Shown here: positions 50,760-60,368 of the stretch, piece after piece | Position numbering within the stretch: the first letter of the stretch is position 1 | Layout of the letters: every line of letters starts with the position of its first letter | Source of the DNA: a virus | IMG/VR virus record: IMGVR_UViG_3300046750_000743 | Coordinates: 41,416-105,415 of that record | Direction: 5' to 3' (one strand) | Length of the DNA: 64,000 nt | The notes under the pieces: model-generated | Seen by the model: only the letters and a program-made list of their open reading frames with translations | Databases searched by the model: none | Told to the model about the DNA's origin: nothing | Translations under genes and position numbers: made by a program

Positions 50760-51698
50760 CTATCCTTTTCGTAGAGAGTTGAGGGCTCGAATAATTTCTT
50801 GGCTTTTTTCTTCGGGGTTTTTAGTCTTCTTCAATTTATACTGCAGGTCATCTTTCGCTCCACTTGAGCCTTGTCGGTCGAGTAGCTTGTACACGACTCT
50901 AACAAATTGGCTTTTTTCGGTTCCTTTCATTTTCGAGTACCCTTTCGCCTGTTGCTCTAAAGACTTTATTTTCTTTTCCTTCGCTTGGGCTCTCGCACTG
51001 ACTTGATCCTGCTTGCGTTGATCTAAGTTTTTCTTTCTTTCCTCTTTGGCTTTCTCTTTCTGTTCTTTCTCTTTCTGTTCTTTCTCCTTTCTCCTCTCAT
51101 AGTCCCTTTTCTCTCGCTGAACCTCACGCTGGCTGTCCGTCAACTCATCTTCATCGTCTTGGCGACGTTTCCCATTAGAACGACTGTCTTCTTTCCTTCT
51201 CTGGAGTGACCTTTGCCGTAAAAGCCAAGCCCCGCTAGACTTCTTTTTCATGACTTCTCTTATAGCACGTAGCTTCTCACTTCTGGTTATCACTCGATCC
51301 TCAGCTTTCTGCTTGAGATCCAGCTTACCTTCCTCCAAAGACTGAGGGGGTTGCTCCGCTTTTTCGGGGGAGGGCATCCTCACACCCTCCTCAGTCTCTA
51401 ATACAAACTGATTCAGGGTTGAAAACTCTTCGCCACCTGGCTTTTTTCGGGTCTCTGCTGGAGTTGGGGGTGCGAAAACTGATTCTGCTTTAAGTAGCTC
51501 TTTTGACTTCTCAGAATCTAAGGTATCAGAAGCATTCTCTGATACCTGAAGATCATTAGAGATCGCCTCCGACTCGGCAAACTCTCTGACAGACCTTACC
51601 AGAGGGTTGTCAAAGAACCTGCCCTCGTCGCCCTGAGAAGCTACTCGCTCTAAGCGAAGCAACCTCCCTTGGAGTTCTCGGATCTTATGGTCATACAT
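50760..51698 (-). CDS. Charged coiled-coil protein with LERVA motif
   Basis: 312 aa. N-terminus HKIRELQGRLLRLERVASQG matches the amphipathic helix plus LE(K/R)xA pattern of the MRQLTASQ leaders, suggesting prohead-protease processing after residue ~20. A DNPLVR string follows, shared with the protein at 2462-3049. The rest is highly charged coiled coil with EKEQKEKEQKEK repeats. Possible internal scaffold or tail-assembly protein. RBS pairs with its leader. Confidence 0.5.
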   Translation of the reverse strand: MYDHKIRELQGRLLRLERVASQGDEGRFFDNPLVRSVREFAESEAISNDLQVSENASDTLDSEKSKELLKAESVFAPPTPAETRKKPGGEEFSTLNQFVLETEEGVRMPSPEKAEQPPQSLEEGKLDLKQKAEDRVITRSEKLRAIREVMKKKSSGAWLLRQRSLQRRKEDSRSNGKRRQDDEDELTDSQREVQREKRDYERRKEKEQKEKEQKEKAKEERKKNLDQRKQDQVSARAQAKEKKIKSLEQQAKGYSKMKGTEKSQFVRVVYKLLDRQGSSGAKDDLQYKLKKTKNPEEKSQEIIRALNSLRKG

Positions 51699-51708
51699 GG
51701 TTATCCCT

Positions 51709-51741
51709 GCCTTCTCTTAGTAGTGTTAAACTAGAAAAGGC
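51709..51741 (-). promoter_or_regulatory. RBS-region hairpin before 51698 start
   Basis: Minus-strand GCCTTTTCT (51741-51733) pairs with AGAGAAGGC (51717-51709), 9 bp with one G-U, 15-nt loop. The AAGGCAGGG RBS is partly in the stem. Confidence 0.45.
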
Positions 51742-51745
51742 GGAG

Positions 51746-51758
51746 GATAAATACACTA
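51746..51758 (-). promoter_or_regulatory. Candidate late promoter element
   Basis: Minus strand TAGTGTATTTATC, 47 nt before the start at 51698, after the sheath stop. Confidence 0.4.
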
Positions 51759-51762
51759 CAAA

Positions 51763-54700
51763 TCAGCCACCCTGAAGAGTAAAGGTGAATTGAATATAGA
51801 GGAGGGGGTACACGGGCTTGTAGAAGACCTCCACGTTCAATTGGGTTGGGTCTTCGGGATCTCGACGAACACTCAAGCCTGTGTAGGTTGAGATGATCTG
51901 GTCTCGGACGAGTTGCTTCAAGAAAGCGTTCAAACGACCCTCAATCTGCTGTATGACCTGAGGTACGTACTTCACACCGATGTACCTACTCAAGAGGTTA
52001 CGAGATCGAATCTGAACGTCATCTGCGATCTGGATAACCGTAGGGGTCTTAGTGAGAGTAGAAGTCATGTTTGTGGTCAAACCATGTCTGACCTTGATAC
52101 CGTCCGCTCTCTGACTTATAACAGTCACACCCGCTTTAGCTGTCGCGTTCGCGTCAACCTCATCAAGAGTTCTTGAAAGTGAAGAAAGACCATTGATTAC
52201 ACGACCCGTCCAAGGGGTCGCACTGTCTACACTAGGGTTGCTTGTAGCAAGAGCGACACCCACCGCAACATATTCACCGCCGACGAGGAAGCTCTGACTG
52301 ACTCCCACGTCGTTTATGAAAGTAAGAGTGGCGATGTCAGGGTAAACAATGCAAACTCTTGAGTTTCCTGTTGCTTGTGCGAGAAGCTGAACTTCTCTTG
52401 GCTGAGTGCCAGGTTTTACGCCAACAACAGCACGACGCTCTGAACGATAACGAAGTGAAGACTGAATGTCACAATGGTTAGAGATTGCGGAGAGGATTGC
52501 TGATGTCGCAGGATAAACAGGCACAATCACAGAAGGTGAAAGACCTGGTGTGATCTCACCTTCAACACCAGAAATTGCCGAGATGACTTGATCCTCGGTA
52601 GCAATACTCTGACCCTTCGCGAGAGGGATCTGCCTACAAGCAATTGCAGAAGCACCATTAGCAAACGCGAGGTAAGCACCCAAGCTCAAAGAGTTCTCTG
52701 GACTCAGAGGCCCATAGGTGGCTACCACGTCTCCGAGAGAGGTGAAGGTACGAGTGTTAAAGAGTGATCTAACACGGGTGAAGTCAACATAGTAGGTCTG
52801 ACCTATAGAAGGCTCAGAACCACTCTTAACAAAAGTCTCTACGAGAGCAATGTCTCCTGCCTGTGTGTTGAGTGTGTTAGACACAGTGAGTTCAACACCT
52901 TGTATGAGAGACACAGGAATATTAGCGTCGGTTGTCAGGGTAGTGGATACGCTGAAGAGAACTCTTGCGTTGACACCTGTAGGGTATGACAAACCACCTT
53001 CTCTTGCGAGGAGGGAGAAGGTGAGGCCTGTTACTGAATCAATATAAGTCTGTCCTACAACACCATCTGAGCCAGAACCGTCGTTGAGGCGTGAGTCATT
53101 AGCTGACCCCGAACCCTTCGGGTTATCGGAAGTGACCACAAACCCTTGATACGCATTCTCTCCGACAGCTCCGTCGCCTACGGTGATCTTCGTACCACTT
53201 CCTCTAGTTGTAGCAACACGACCCCCTGTAACTTCAAGGATAGAGCTGGTACTAGTTGAGAGACTCTCGAAACCAACAAAACTACGACCTGTTTGGTTTA
53301 CGTGGAGGTAAGACACAGCTTTCTCTGCGTAGTGACCCGCGATTGCGTCTGTGCTTGGCTCAATAGAGAAGAGAGCAGTTGCGAAAGAGGCCTTCGCAAC
53401 AACATCACTCATAAGAGCTGAGGTCAAAGCTTGGGCGGTGACACCTACAGAAGAAACAGACTCACCCTCAGTTAAACCGAAAGATGAATTACCGTTACCT
53501 GCACCAACTCTAATATAGGAATCAATGTTAGAGTTTGCATTGATAACACGGATGCCCGCACCCTCAATGTGAGCAGTGGCATTTACACCTACCGCGATTA
53601 CTACATCATCAAGGATATCTGTAATTGAAGTGAGATTACCTTGAGCCGTAGCATCTGATAAATTGATAGTGACAGTACTACCGTCAATCTCAAGAACAAG
53701 AGTGTCATTCTGGTCATTGCCAGCACTGTACAGTGTCTTTGCAGGAATACCAAGAGCGTCTACATCACCCCAACCCAAACGAAGGAGGACACTTGGGGCA
53801 TCAACTACAGATCTTCTTGAAGCAACAGCGGAGTCGCCAGCACTGAGGCCAGCATCTTCGACCCGCACACCCTGATCAACAGATACACCTAGATCTGATG
53901 TTGGGAAGTACTTGTTACCTATAACAGTCCTACCTTTAAGAATCAAGCGGTCACGGAGCTCGCCTGAAGTAAGGGTGGTGCGTGAGTGTGCCGCGACAGG
54001 GAGGAAACCAAACTTAGTCTGAGTGCCGTTGCCATTCGTGGTTGCGTTCTGAGTATCGAAGTCTACGCCTGCAATACTGAGGAACGTATCTTCAGTATCT
54101 GCGATGAACTCAATAAATCCGTATGAGTCGTTAGCGTTTGGAAGAGAATCCAAACTAAATACTAAACGGCCCGTGTTATCCGCAGAGCAACTGAGATCAA
54201 GACCTGTAAAGTCTGCGTTTGCACCAACGATGTCTGCGGTGATTGCATTAGTAATCGCCACGCCAACAGCGTTAGCGAGGTCGTCGGGGCTGAGGTAAAC
54301 AGCCGCACCAATCGTGGCAGAGGCTACGGCAGAAGCACCATTCGAGTCGCCGACGAAACGGAACTTGAAGCCAGCATATGAATTTGCCTTCGCTTCCCAA
54401 GCAGAGAAGCTAGACATGGCTGTGTAAACAGGTGCAGAAGCGTTCGCTGCTGTGTTGATAGCACCGACCCAAGTCTCAACATCGTCACCTACGCCGTTAA
54501 TAGAAGCTTCTGCGAGAGTTACGCCATCCACAGTGAGAGTGACCGCTCTTGTTAATGCTGTCGCACCGTAGTTAGTGTTGTTGCTCGCAACGTCATACGT
54601 AAGTAAGTCACTTACAAGAGTCGCAATGTGACCGTTACGACCAGCACCCATAGGGGCAGAGAAGTCAATCGTGATTGCCTGAAGGTCTGCCTCAATAGCA

Positions 54701-56574
54701 AGAGTGTCTGAAGCACCCTCGACGAGGAAGTAGTCTCCGAAGCCTTCGGTGAAGAAGATCGCAGGAGTCTCGTCGTAACTACGAAGCTCAACGGTGACAT
54801 TCTCCGCCACAGGGGTGCCTCCTATAACTCTAGCACCTGACATGGACTCAGACCCTGAAGGGAAGTTCAAGGCGATTTCACTAAGGTCTGTACCTTTGTC
54901 TTCAAGAGTCACGTTATAAAGAGTCTCGTTTAAAGACTTAACAGAGTAAGTGCCAACTCCAGAAGCTCCCGCAGACTCAACCTCGACTCGATACGCTTTA
55001 TCTCCGAACTTGTCTTGAATATTGGAGTAGTAGAAGCTCGCAAACACCTTATGGTTCGCAGGGATATCAGAGGCGAGAGTTACCTGTGAAGTCTGAGGGT
55101 CAACCTTAGTCACAACTGCAAGAGGGTTGACAAGGGCGTCTGAGAGGGAGACTCCTGTCCTCACTGTGACAAGATCAGCTCTGTTAGTGGCTTTCCCTGC
55201 ACCAGATCCGTCAACGGGCTGGAAGGGGAGTTTAAAGACGTTTTGGAGGACTCTAGGAGGGACGGCATTCGTAATTACAGAAGAACACTCTAAAAGATAG
55301 GCTCTCTCATCTCGGAGAGTTGGAGACACTTGGTTGTTGCCGAAAGGGGTCTGGCCATTCTGTACTGCACCCGCAGAGGCAACTGTCGCTGTACCCCAGA
55401 CAATCTTGTCGTCTGAGAGTACAAAGTCCACGTCTTCGACAAACAAGGCCGCTGAGCCACCGCCTGATGCGACAAGAGAAACTCTGTCGATGGAGGTGAT
55501 GTCACGACCCGACACGTAGTCGAACTGATCTCTGAAAGTATTGTGGTAGTAGTCAACACTAATGACAGTACCTACTTTAGGGGGGAGTGCGAGGGTGATA
55601 GCGTTCGTTGAACCGTCTACAGACTCAACCGCTACAATTACCCCGTCAACCCTAACGGTCACATTGTCAGTGGAGGTAGTAATAACTCCACTGTTTGTTC
55701 CGTCTACAATAGGGCCATACTGAGTAAAGAACGTGCGGGTGCGTTCATTGCCTGTCTGGTTCAAGTAAACACCGATAGTGGTGTTAGCTGTGCCGTTACC
55801 TACAAGGATCGACCCCTCTGCTGTCAGGATGAGGTTGTCGCCACCTTCCGTGTCTTTGTAGGAGTCTGCTTCGAGAGAAGCAAGCCCTGCACCATTAATG
55901 GTTGCGATGACACGCTGGAGGGAGTTCGCTCGATCACCCTGAGCTCCGTTAGGGAGTGTGATAACACCTGTCACACCATCTACAGTTAAGATAAGAGTGT
56001 TAGAGGTATTGTCGATCACGAAGGGGGAACTACTTCCGAGAAGTTCTGTGTCGAAAGGAGACACCTGACTAGAAAGGTTTTCCTCTTCTACGAAAGTGTC
56101 CGTGCGGTTGAAGAAGTAAGAAACTCTTACGTCGTCTCCTTGCTTAGGGGCTTCCGCGATAGTAAGAACTCCTTCAGCACCATCAACTGCGAGAACGACA
56201 GTGTTAATGCCGTTGATGCTCACGGTAACAGAAGAAGGAACCGTAGCGTTAGTCCCAGACCCGTCACCCGTGACGATAGGCCATTTCCTGACCTGAAGTT
56301 GGTTTGTCTCGCCGTCGAAGTCCTGATAGGTGTAACTCCCATCGGGATTCTCTCCTGCAACCATTCTGCCTGATGGATCTTCTTCTACGATCCGTTGATC
56401 AACCACAGCAGACGAGCCTCTTACGAGGAGACTGCCCTTGCTCTCGATGGTCTGGCGACCTGTGCCGATTAAGGTAGGCACCCTGCCTTGCAGTCGAGCT
56501 TGGTTTTGGTTTTGATTCCCAAATACGGTGCTTGTGTAAACACCTGGTGGTAGGTAACTATTTTCTATAGCCAT
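51763..56574 (-). CDS. Contractile tail sheath protein, very large
   Basis: Start MAIENSYLPPGVYTSTVFGN and end VFYKPVYPLLYIQFTFTLQG match tail-sheath termini, and the RYIGVKYVPQVIQQIEGRLN followed by AFLKQLVRDQ segment is the sheath C-terminal helix. At 1603 aa it is two to three times the usual 480-700 aa. The extra mass includes at least three Ig-like repeats (DGVxxV...ITLALPPKVG, VDYYHNTFRDQFDY; related VRVSYFFNRTDTF and VFASFYYSNIQDKF) and long Ala/Thr-rich beta domains, likely projecting from the sheath surface. Establishes the myovirus type. AAGGAGTAGTCAG precedes the ATG. Confidence 0.88.
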   Translation of the reverse strand: MAIENSYLPPGVYTSTVFGNQNQNQARLQGRVPTLIGTGRQTIESKGSLLVRGSSAVVDQRIVEEDPSGRMVAGENPDGSYTYQDFDGETNQLQVRKWPIVTGDGSGTNATVPSSVTVSINGINTVVLAVDGAEGVLTIAEAPKQGDDVRVSYFFNRTDTFVEEENLSSQVSPFDTELLGSSSPFVIDNTSNTLILTVDGVTGVITLPNGAQGDRANSLQRVIATINGAGLASLEADSYKDTEGGDNLILTAEGSILVGNGTANTTIGVYLNQTGNERTRTFFTQYGPIVDGTNSGVITTSTDNVTVRVDGVIVAVESVDGSTNAITLALPPKVGTVISVDYYHNTFRDQFDYVSGRDITSIDRVSLVASGGGSAALFVEDVDFVLSDDKIVWGTATVASAGAVQNGQTPFGNNQVSPTLRDERAYLLECSSVITNAVPPRVLQNVFKLPFQPVDGSGAGKATNRADLVTVRTGVSLSDALVNPLAVVTKVDPQTSQVTLASDIPANHKVFASFYYSNIQDKFGDKAYRVEVESAGASGVGTYSVKSLNETLYNVTLEDKGTDLSEIALNFPSGSESMSGARVIGGTPVAENVTVELRSYDETPAIFFTEGFGDYFLVEGASDTLAIEADLQAITIDFSAPMGAGRNGHIATLVSDLLTYDVASNNTNYGATALTRAVTLTVDGVTLAEASINGVGDDVETWVGAINTAANASAPVYTAMSSFSAWEAKANSYAGFKFRFVGDSNGASAVASATIGAAVYLSPDDLANAVGVAITNAITADIVGANADFTGLDLSCSADNTGRLVFSLDSLPNANDSYGFIEFIADTEDTFLSIAGVDFDTQNATTNGNGTQTKFGFLPVAAHSRTTLTSGELRDRLILKGRTVIGNKYFPTSDLGVSVDQGVRVEDAGLSAGDSAVASRRSVVDAPSVLLRLGWGDVDALGIPAKTLYSAGNDQNDTLVLEIDGSTVTINLSDATAQGNLTSITDILDDVVIAVGVNATAHIEGAGIRVINANSNIDSYIRVGAGNGNSSFGLTEGESVSSVGVTAQALTSALMSDVVAKASFATALFSIEPSTDAIAGHYAEKAVSYLHVNQTGRSFVGFESLSTSTSSILEVTGGRVATTRGSGTKITVGDGAVGENAYQGFVVTSDNPKGSGSANDSRLNDGSGSDGVVGQTYIDSVTGLTFSLLAREGGLSYPTGVNARVLFSVSTTLTTDANIPVSLIQGVELTVSNTLNTQAGDIALVETFVKSGSEPSIGQTYYVDFTRVRSLFNTRTFTSLGDVVATYGPLSPENSLSLGAYLAFANGASAIACRQIPLAKGQSIATEDQVISAISGVEGEITPGLSPSVIVPVYPATSAILSAISNHCDIQSSLRYRSERRAVVGVKPGTQPREVQLLAQATGNSRVCIVYPDIATLTFINDVGVSQSFLVGGEYVAVGVALATSNPSVDSATPWTGRVINGLSSLSRTLDEVDANATAKAGVTVISQRADGIKVRHGLTTNMTSTLTKTPTVIQIADDVQIRSRNLLSRYIGVKYVPQVIQQIEGRLNAFLKQLVRDQIISTYTGLSVRRDPEDPTQLNVEVFYKPVYPLLYIQFTFTLQGG

Positions 56575-56586
56575 CTGACTACTCCT

Positions 56587-57006
56587 TTACTTGTTCTGAG
56601 TTCGTATTTTTCTCATATTGTCCTGACGGTTTTCTCGGAACACCTTAGCTTTTTCAGGCAAAGAACCATAGCTCCCGTCAGGTAGCCTCATAATATCGTA
56701 GCCGCTGGCACTGTCACTTTGATGGAGGACATCCCACTTATCTCGTTGCCTTCGATATACGGTGTCCCATTTCTGTTTTGACTCTTCGCCAATAACTCGA
56801 TCAAAATCCAAATCAAAAGACTCAATCCCAGAAGTTTGGGCTTTCATACTGCCCTCAACCTCTGAAGAGAATCCTATACTAGAAACAGGTCGAGACCCTT
56901 CCGCATACGCGGTATCTCCACAAGGGCAATCTACAGACTGAACTCCTCGCACTCTTTTTCTTTGTAAGAGACCACAAGATTGACATTGGAACTTGATTAT
57001 TGGCAT
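56587..57006 (-). CDS. Zinc-ribbon protein next to the sheath gene
   Basis: 139 aa. N-terminal CQSCGLLQRKRV and VDCPCGD give a four-Cys ribbon resembling the FmdB-like protein at 22744-23130. The rest is charged (SKQKWDTVYRRQRDKWDVLH) and basic at the end. Co-transcribed with the sheath (12 bp gap). Role unknown, possibly assembly. Confidence 0.6.
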   Translation of the reverse strand: MPIIKFQCQSCGLLQRKRVRGVQSVDCPCGDTAYAEGSRPVSSIGFSSEVEGSMKAQTSGIESFDLDFDRVIGEESKQKWDTVYRRQRDKWDVLHQSDSASGYDIMRLPDGSYGSLPEKAKVFRENRQDNMRKIRTQNK

Positions 57007-57046
57007 AGTAACCTAGCTTTTTAGATGTTCACTTTATCAGTCGATT

Positions 57047-57062
57047 GAATAAATAAACTATT
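57047..57062 (-). promoter_or_regulatory. Candidate late promoter of the sheath operon
   Basis: Minus strand AATAGTTTATTTATTC, 41 nt before the start at 57006. One of the best matches to the element. Confidence 0.5.
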
Positions 57063-57076
57063 GAATAGAGGTTACG

Positions 57077-57358
57077 ATGGAAGAACTACTCCTACTAGAA
57101 CCGCGAGAGATCTTTAATGACATGATCATAGGGGTTTCCTACGAACCCTTTGCTGTCGTTTATGACAAAGATCAGGTCGTTGAATATTGGGCGGGGGAGA
57201 TGTCGAAAAAAAACCCAGAACTCAAAGAAAATGAAAAATACCACATGGCGTTAGAGTACCTTGAGTTCAACACCCATAGGGGAGACCACACACCTATTTT
57301 CGTGTCCCCGCAAGACAGAGAGATACTTTTGGATCAAATCTCTGAGGAGTCAACATAG
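57077..57358 (+). CDS. Hypothetical acidic protein (93 aa)
   Basis: ATG after GAGGTTACG. Small acidic protein with aromatic strands (MIIGVSYEPFAVVYDKDQVV) and EYLEFNTHRGDHTPIFVS; no family recognised. Diverges from the zinc-ribbon gene and overlaps the convergent MRQLTASQ gene by 25 bp. Confidence 0.5.
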   Translation: MEELLLLEPREIFNDMIIGVSYEPFAVVYDKDQVVEYWAGEMSKKNPELKENEKYHMALEYLEFNTHRGDHTPIFVSPQDREILLDQISEEST

Positions 57359-57768
57359 AGGTCGATAGAACTATCTGTTTTAAGGTTAAACCTTACACTC
57401 TCAAGAAGCTCTCGTACAGAAGATTGAGAATCTGCGGTGAAATACTCAACATTGCCGAGTTCAACAAAGCCCGTAGAGTTTCTCATGAAAGCGACCAAGC
57501 GGTTTCTTGTCTTTCTTACGAAAACCTTTGTGAGAACCTCACGCCCTCGAAGTAGGTTGAAGAATGCTGTTACTGTTTTGCCTCTTTTTTGTTTGCGGAT
57601 GGTAGAAGACTTGGCGTTAAACCTAGCATTGACCATGAGGGCAACATCTTCTGCCGCTGATGCGACGACCTCGAGGTTCAAGGAGTCAAATCGACTAGCA
57701 GATTTTTCAAGTCTGGCGATACGGTGTTCAAGTTGAGCGATTTTCTGTGATGCTGTTAGTTGTCTCAT
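57334..57768 (-). CDS. MRQLTASQ-leader protein, putative virion protein
   Basis: 144 aa. Residues 1-24 are the shared leader MRQLTASQKIAQLEHRIARL followed by EKSA; the remainder is beta-rich (KTVTAFFNLLRGREVLTKVF, FVELGNVEYF) with a helix (SVRELLESVRFN). I infer that the leader is a capsid-targeting or cleavable propeptide. GAAAGGATTTGTCCT precedes the ATG. Not recognised otherwise. Confidence 0.6.
   Translation of the reverse strand: MRQLTASQKIAQLEHRIARLEKSASRFDSLNLEVVASAAEDVALMVNARFNAKSSTIRKQKRGKTVTAFFNLLRGREVLTKVFVRKTRNRLVAFMRNSTGFVELGNVEYFTADSQSSVRELLESVRFNLKTDSSIDLYVDSSEI
57716..57768 (-). repeat. Shared leader-coding repeat, copy 2 (53 bp)
   Basis: All 53 bases are identical to 62374-62426; the first 32 coding bases also match 2462-2493. 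The rest of the two genes is unrelated at sequence level. Confidence 0.95.
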
Positions 57769-57843
57769 AGGACAAATCCTTTCATTAATTGGGTCAGTTA
57801 TCTTCTGATTATTTAAAGACTATAACGTTTGAGAGGGAGAAGG

Positions 57844-59217
57844 TTAAAGGTGAGGGTTGTAGCCCGTAAGTAGCTCATGCAGTAAGCCGACTTTGCCCTT
57901 ACTTTTTAAACTACCCCCTACTTCTTGAAGGATCTTCCTCTCAGAGGCTTTGGGGTCTATTAGGGAGAACCTGACATCCTTCCCTAATAGCACACGACCT
58001 CCTTCAGAGGGTCTTAAGAAAACAACTACATTCTCCCCCTTCTTGTTTACCCTGATAGAGAAGTCTCCGAGGTCATTGTTGCCCTTCACGAACGCACTCT
58101 CCAACCCGCCTCTTTTAATGAACTTAATACTTGGGCTGTAGCTGAAGTGCTCCGAAATCAGATTCTCTTCGACCATCATCTTGAGGACTTTCTCTAGGAT
58201 AGATTTAAGCACCCCCTCTGAAAACGAGTCGAAGACTCCTGCCTCTTTGTTGAGATGGTTGAGCATCTGTGACGCGGTTCTGATCTGTGAAGCCCTACGA
58301 CCCTCATTGAAGAGTTTTCTCTTATTTTTAAGCATACGCTCCCAGAGAGAGAGCTTGGATTTAGCTGTCTCTTGTATAAACCCTAAGTCAGCTTTGAATT
58401 CTTCAGCAAGGGGGTCTTCAAGAAGAGAATCTGCCCTCATCATAATAGGCACTAACTCATCATCTCCTTGGGCTCGAGCGAGATCCAGATTGAGTAGTTG
58501 AACTTCTTGCTGGATCTGTTGACGAAGCCTAGCCTCTTCCTGATTTTTACGCAGCTTCTCTTTAATCCGCTTCCTGATTTCTACTCTTAGAGTCCTCAGT
58601 TCGCTACCAAAGTGCTTCTTATAGACATACTGCTCTTCAAGAGCGATCACTTTCTTCAGTAGGGTCTTGAAGTTTTTGACCTTATTCAAAGCCCTTGCTA
58701 GCTTCTGAACATTTCTACCCATAACCACCTTTTCTTCAGCAGTCACACCCTTGTGTTCTACTATTGAAGTATCGGCATATTTAAAGCCTTTAGTGCCATC
58801 AAGGTTGACCCCCTTAAAATCAACATTGCCGTACCCTTTTTTTATTTCGCAGTTAATGAAATGAGTTTTTTCGGTAGGTTCCCCTAGTCCGATAGGACTT
58901 TTCACAACTGTGCTTTTGAGGGTACAACTTCCAAAGGTCACGTCTGAATTATCGCCTCTCTTGTCTCGTATAACACAGTTGTTAAACTTATTTATTTTTA
59001 GGTGATGGCTACTCTCTCTGCCATAGCTTTTTAGGACAATAACGCAGTTGTTGAATGTGCAGCCGTAAAATTTGTGGACAGGCTCTATTATGAGCGTCGC
59101 CCCTGAAAACTTCACATTAGCAATACTCCTGCGAGGATCTCTGCTTGCCCATTCCTTTCCATAGCGGTTAAAGTCAGACGGGTTATAGCTTTTCTTTTTT
59201 GGTAGCTTGGTGCTCAT
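57844..59217 (-). CDS. Putative internal/virion protein with beta-helix-like N-terminus
   Basis: 457 aa with three parts. Residues ~30-150 show repeated short strands around Asn/Cys/Phe (TLIIEPVHKFYGCTFNNCVI, FNNCVIRD, FINCEIKKG), like a right-handed beta-helix or pentapeptide-type solenoid. A basic coiled coil (~170-330) follows. Then IRTASQMLNHLNKEAGVFD, with an LNKEA motif like other candidate protease sites, and a ~120-aa beta-rich C-terminal domain. Processing after NKEA would release the C-terminal domain. GAAAGGATGTTAA precedes the ATG. Confidence 0.55.
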   Translation of the reverse strand: MSTKLPKKKSYNPSDFNRYGKEWASRDPRRSIANVKFSGATLIIEPVHKFYGCTFNNCVIVLKSYGRESSHHLKINKFNNCVIRDKRGDNSDVTFGSCTLKSTVVKSPIGLGEPTEKTHFINCEIKKGYGNVDFKGVNLDGTKGFKYADTSIVEHKGVTAEEKVVMGRNVQKLARALNKVKNFKTLLKKVIALEEQYVYKKHFGSELRTLRVEIRKRIKEKLRKNQEEARLRQQIQQEVQLLNLDLARAQGDDELVPIMMRADSLLEDPLAEEFKADLGFIQETAKSKLSLWERMLKNKRKLFNEGRRASQIRTASQMLNHLNKEAGVFDSFSEGVLKSILEKVLKMMVEENLISEHFSYSPSIKFIKRGGLESAFVKGNNDLGDFSIRVNKKGENVVVFLRPSEGGRVLLGKDVRFSLIDPKASERKILQEVGGSLKSKGKVGLLHELLTGYNPHL

Positions 59218-59250
59218 TTAACATCCTTTCGATAGCTTTACTCAAGACCG

Positions 59251-59264
59251 CAATAAATGACATA
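59251..59264 (-). promoter_or_regulatory. Candidate late promoter element
   Basis: Minus strand TATGTCATTTATTG, 34 nt before the start at 59217, overlapping nothing but abutting the stop of the 60368 gene. Confidence 0.4.
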
Positions 59265-60368
59265 TCAAATTATCCTCTGTACGAAACTGCTGTCTCTACC
59301 TAAGCCCACAAGAGGAGCATCAAACTCTGAGATAGGCACTAGGTCCTGACTAGACCCCCGAATAGGAACTAGTACAGGGAAGTGGATAAACCAATCCGTC
59401 TGAAGACTAAGACTCATAGAGGCGGTGTAGAAATAATCATCTCCATTTTCATCATAAACTTCCTCACCCTCTCCCCCGAGTCCAACGTCGGACATCTCTA
59501 AACCCATATTTGCCAGCTTTGGCCTCAACGTAGACCAAAGCCAAACCACAGTCCTATCCGCTATGTCAGCCTGTGAGTGGACATCCCTTGTAACTAAGTC
59601 TATATCCACAGAGATTTCCCACCTCCCCCCATGCTCCCTAGCTACAATCTCCTGCTTGTTGGACACAACAATTACCTGCTCATCTCCATCCTCTATCCAG
59701 CGACCCACTGCAATGACGACACCTGGTATGATCTTGCGGAAAGCACAGTCTGGGGTTACGTGGAAAGGGCCATTCAAGAACTCATCTTTACTTGTGTACT
59801 CCGCACTTAAAGACAGTCCTTGTTGAACCTCTTCTATTAAAGTTACGGTTGACCCATTCAAGACGTATTCCGTTGCTCCCAAAACTCTGCCCGAAGGAGC
59901 TTCTCGGATTCTCAAAGAGTCTCCGTGAGGAGTATACGCAAGCCCAATCGTGGTGGGGTCAGAGAATATGGGAGAAGGTTCTTTCCTATACACATATCTC
60001 TGATAGTTCATAATATAGGCATTGGGGTCTTCAACCCTGTTATTCTTTTCTACCTTGATGTGGTAAACGCCCTCTTCTGGCTTCACGAAGCTGTCCTCTT
60101 TAGCCCACTCTATAGAGACGCTCTTCTTGTTCTTTACTTTAGCGAGTGAGACATAGCCTTTAACATGACCTATGAAGTTATCAGGGCTTAGGATTACGTT
60201 ACTCGCACCCGATGTTTTAATGACCATGCCAAACTGAGGCCTCTCATCAAAGGCGTACTTACCTTGTATGTTTCGTGAGAGAGTTTCATAACGAGGGTGG
60301 TCTTGCCAATACTCACGAAGCTCTTTAATCATCCTATCTCGAACGGCCATTGTTAAGTGATGGAACAT
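59265..60368 (-). CDS. Conserved-type virion protein (neck/tail region)
   Basis: 367 aa. The segment DIDLVTRDVHSQADIADRTV, then VWLWSTLRPKLANMGLEMS, then EEVYDENGDDYFYTASM followed by SLQTDW, is one I associate with an uncharacterised family in myovirus structural clusters, possibly a tail-terminator or neck-type protein. The middle is beta-rich. AGGAGGAGTAAAG precedes the ATG. Exact role is unknown. Confidence 0.55.
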   Translation of the reverse strand: MFHHLTMAVRDRMIKELREYWQDHPRYETLSRNIQGKYAFDERPQFGMVIKTSGASNVILSPDNFIGHVKGYVSLAKVKNKKSVSIEWAKEDSFVKPEEGVYHIKVEKNNRVEDPNAYIMNYQRYVYRKEPSPIFSDPTTIGLAYTPHGDSLRIREAPSGRVLGATEYVLNGSTVTLIEEVQQGLSLSAEYTSKDEFLNGPFHVTPDCAFRKIIPGVVIAVGRWIEDGDEQVIVVSNKQEIVAREHGGRWEISVDIDLVTRDVHSQADIADRTVVWLWSTLRPKLANMGLEMSDVGLGGEGEEVYDENGDDYFYTASMSLSLQTDWFIHFPVLVPIRGSSQDLVPISEFDAPLVGLGRDSSFVQRII

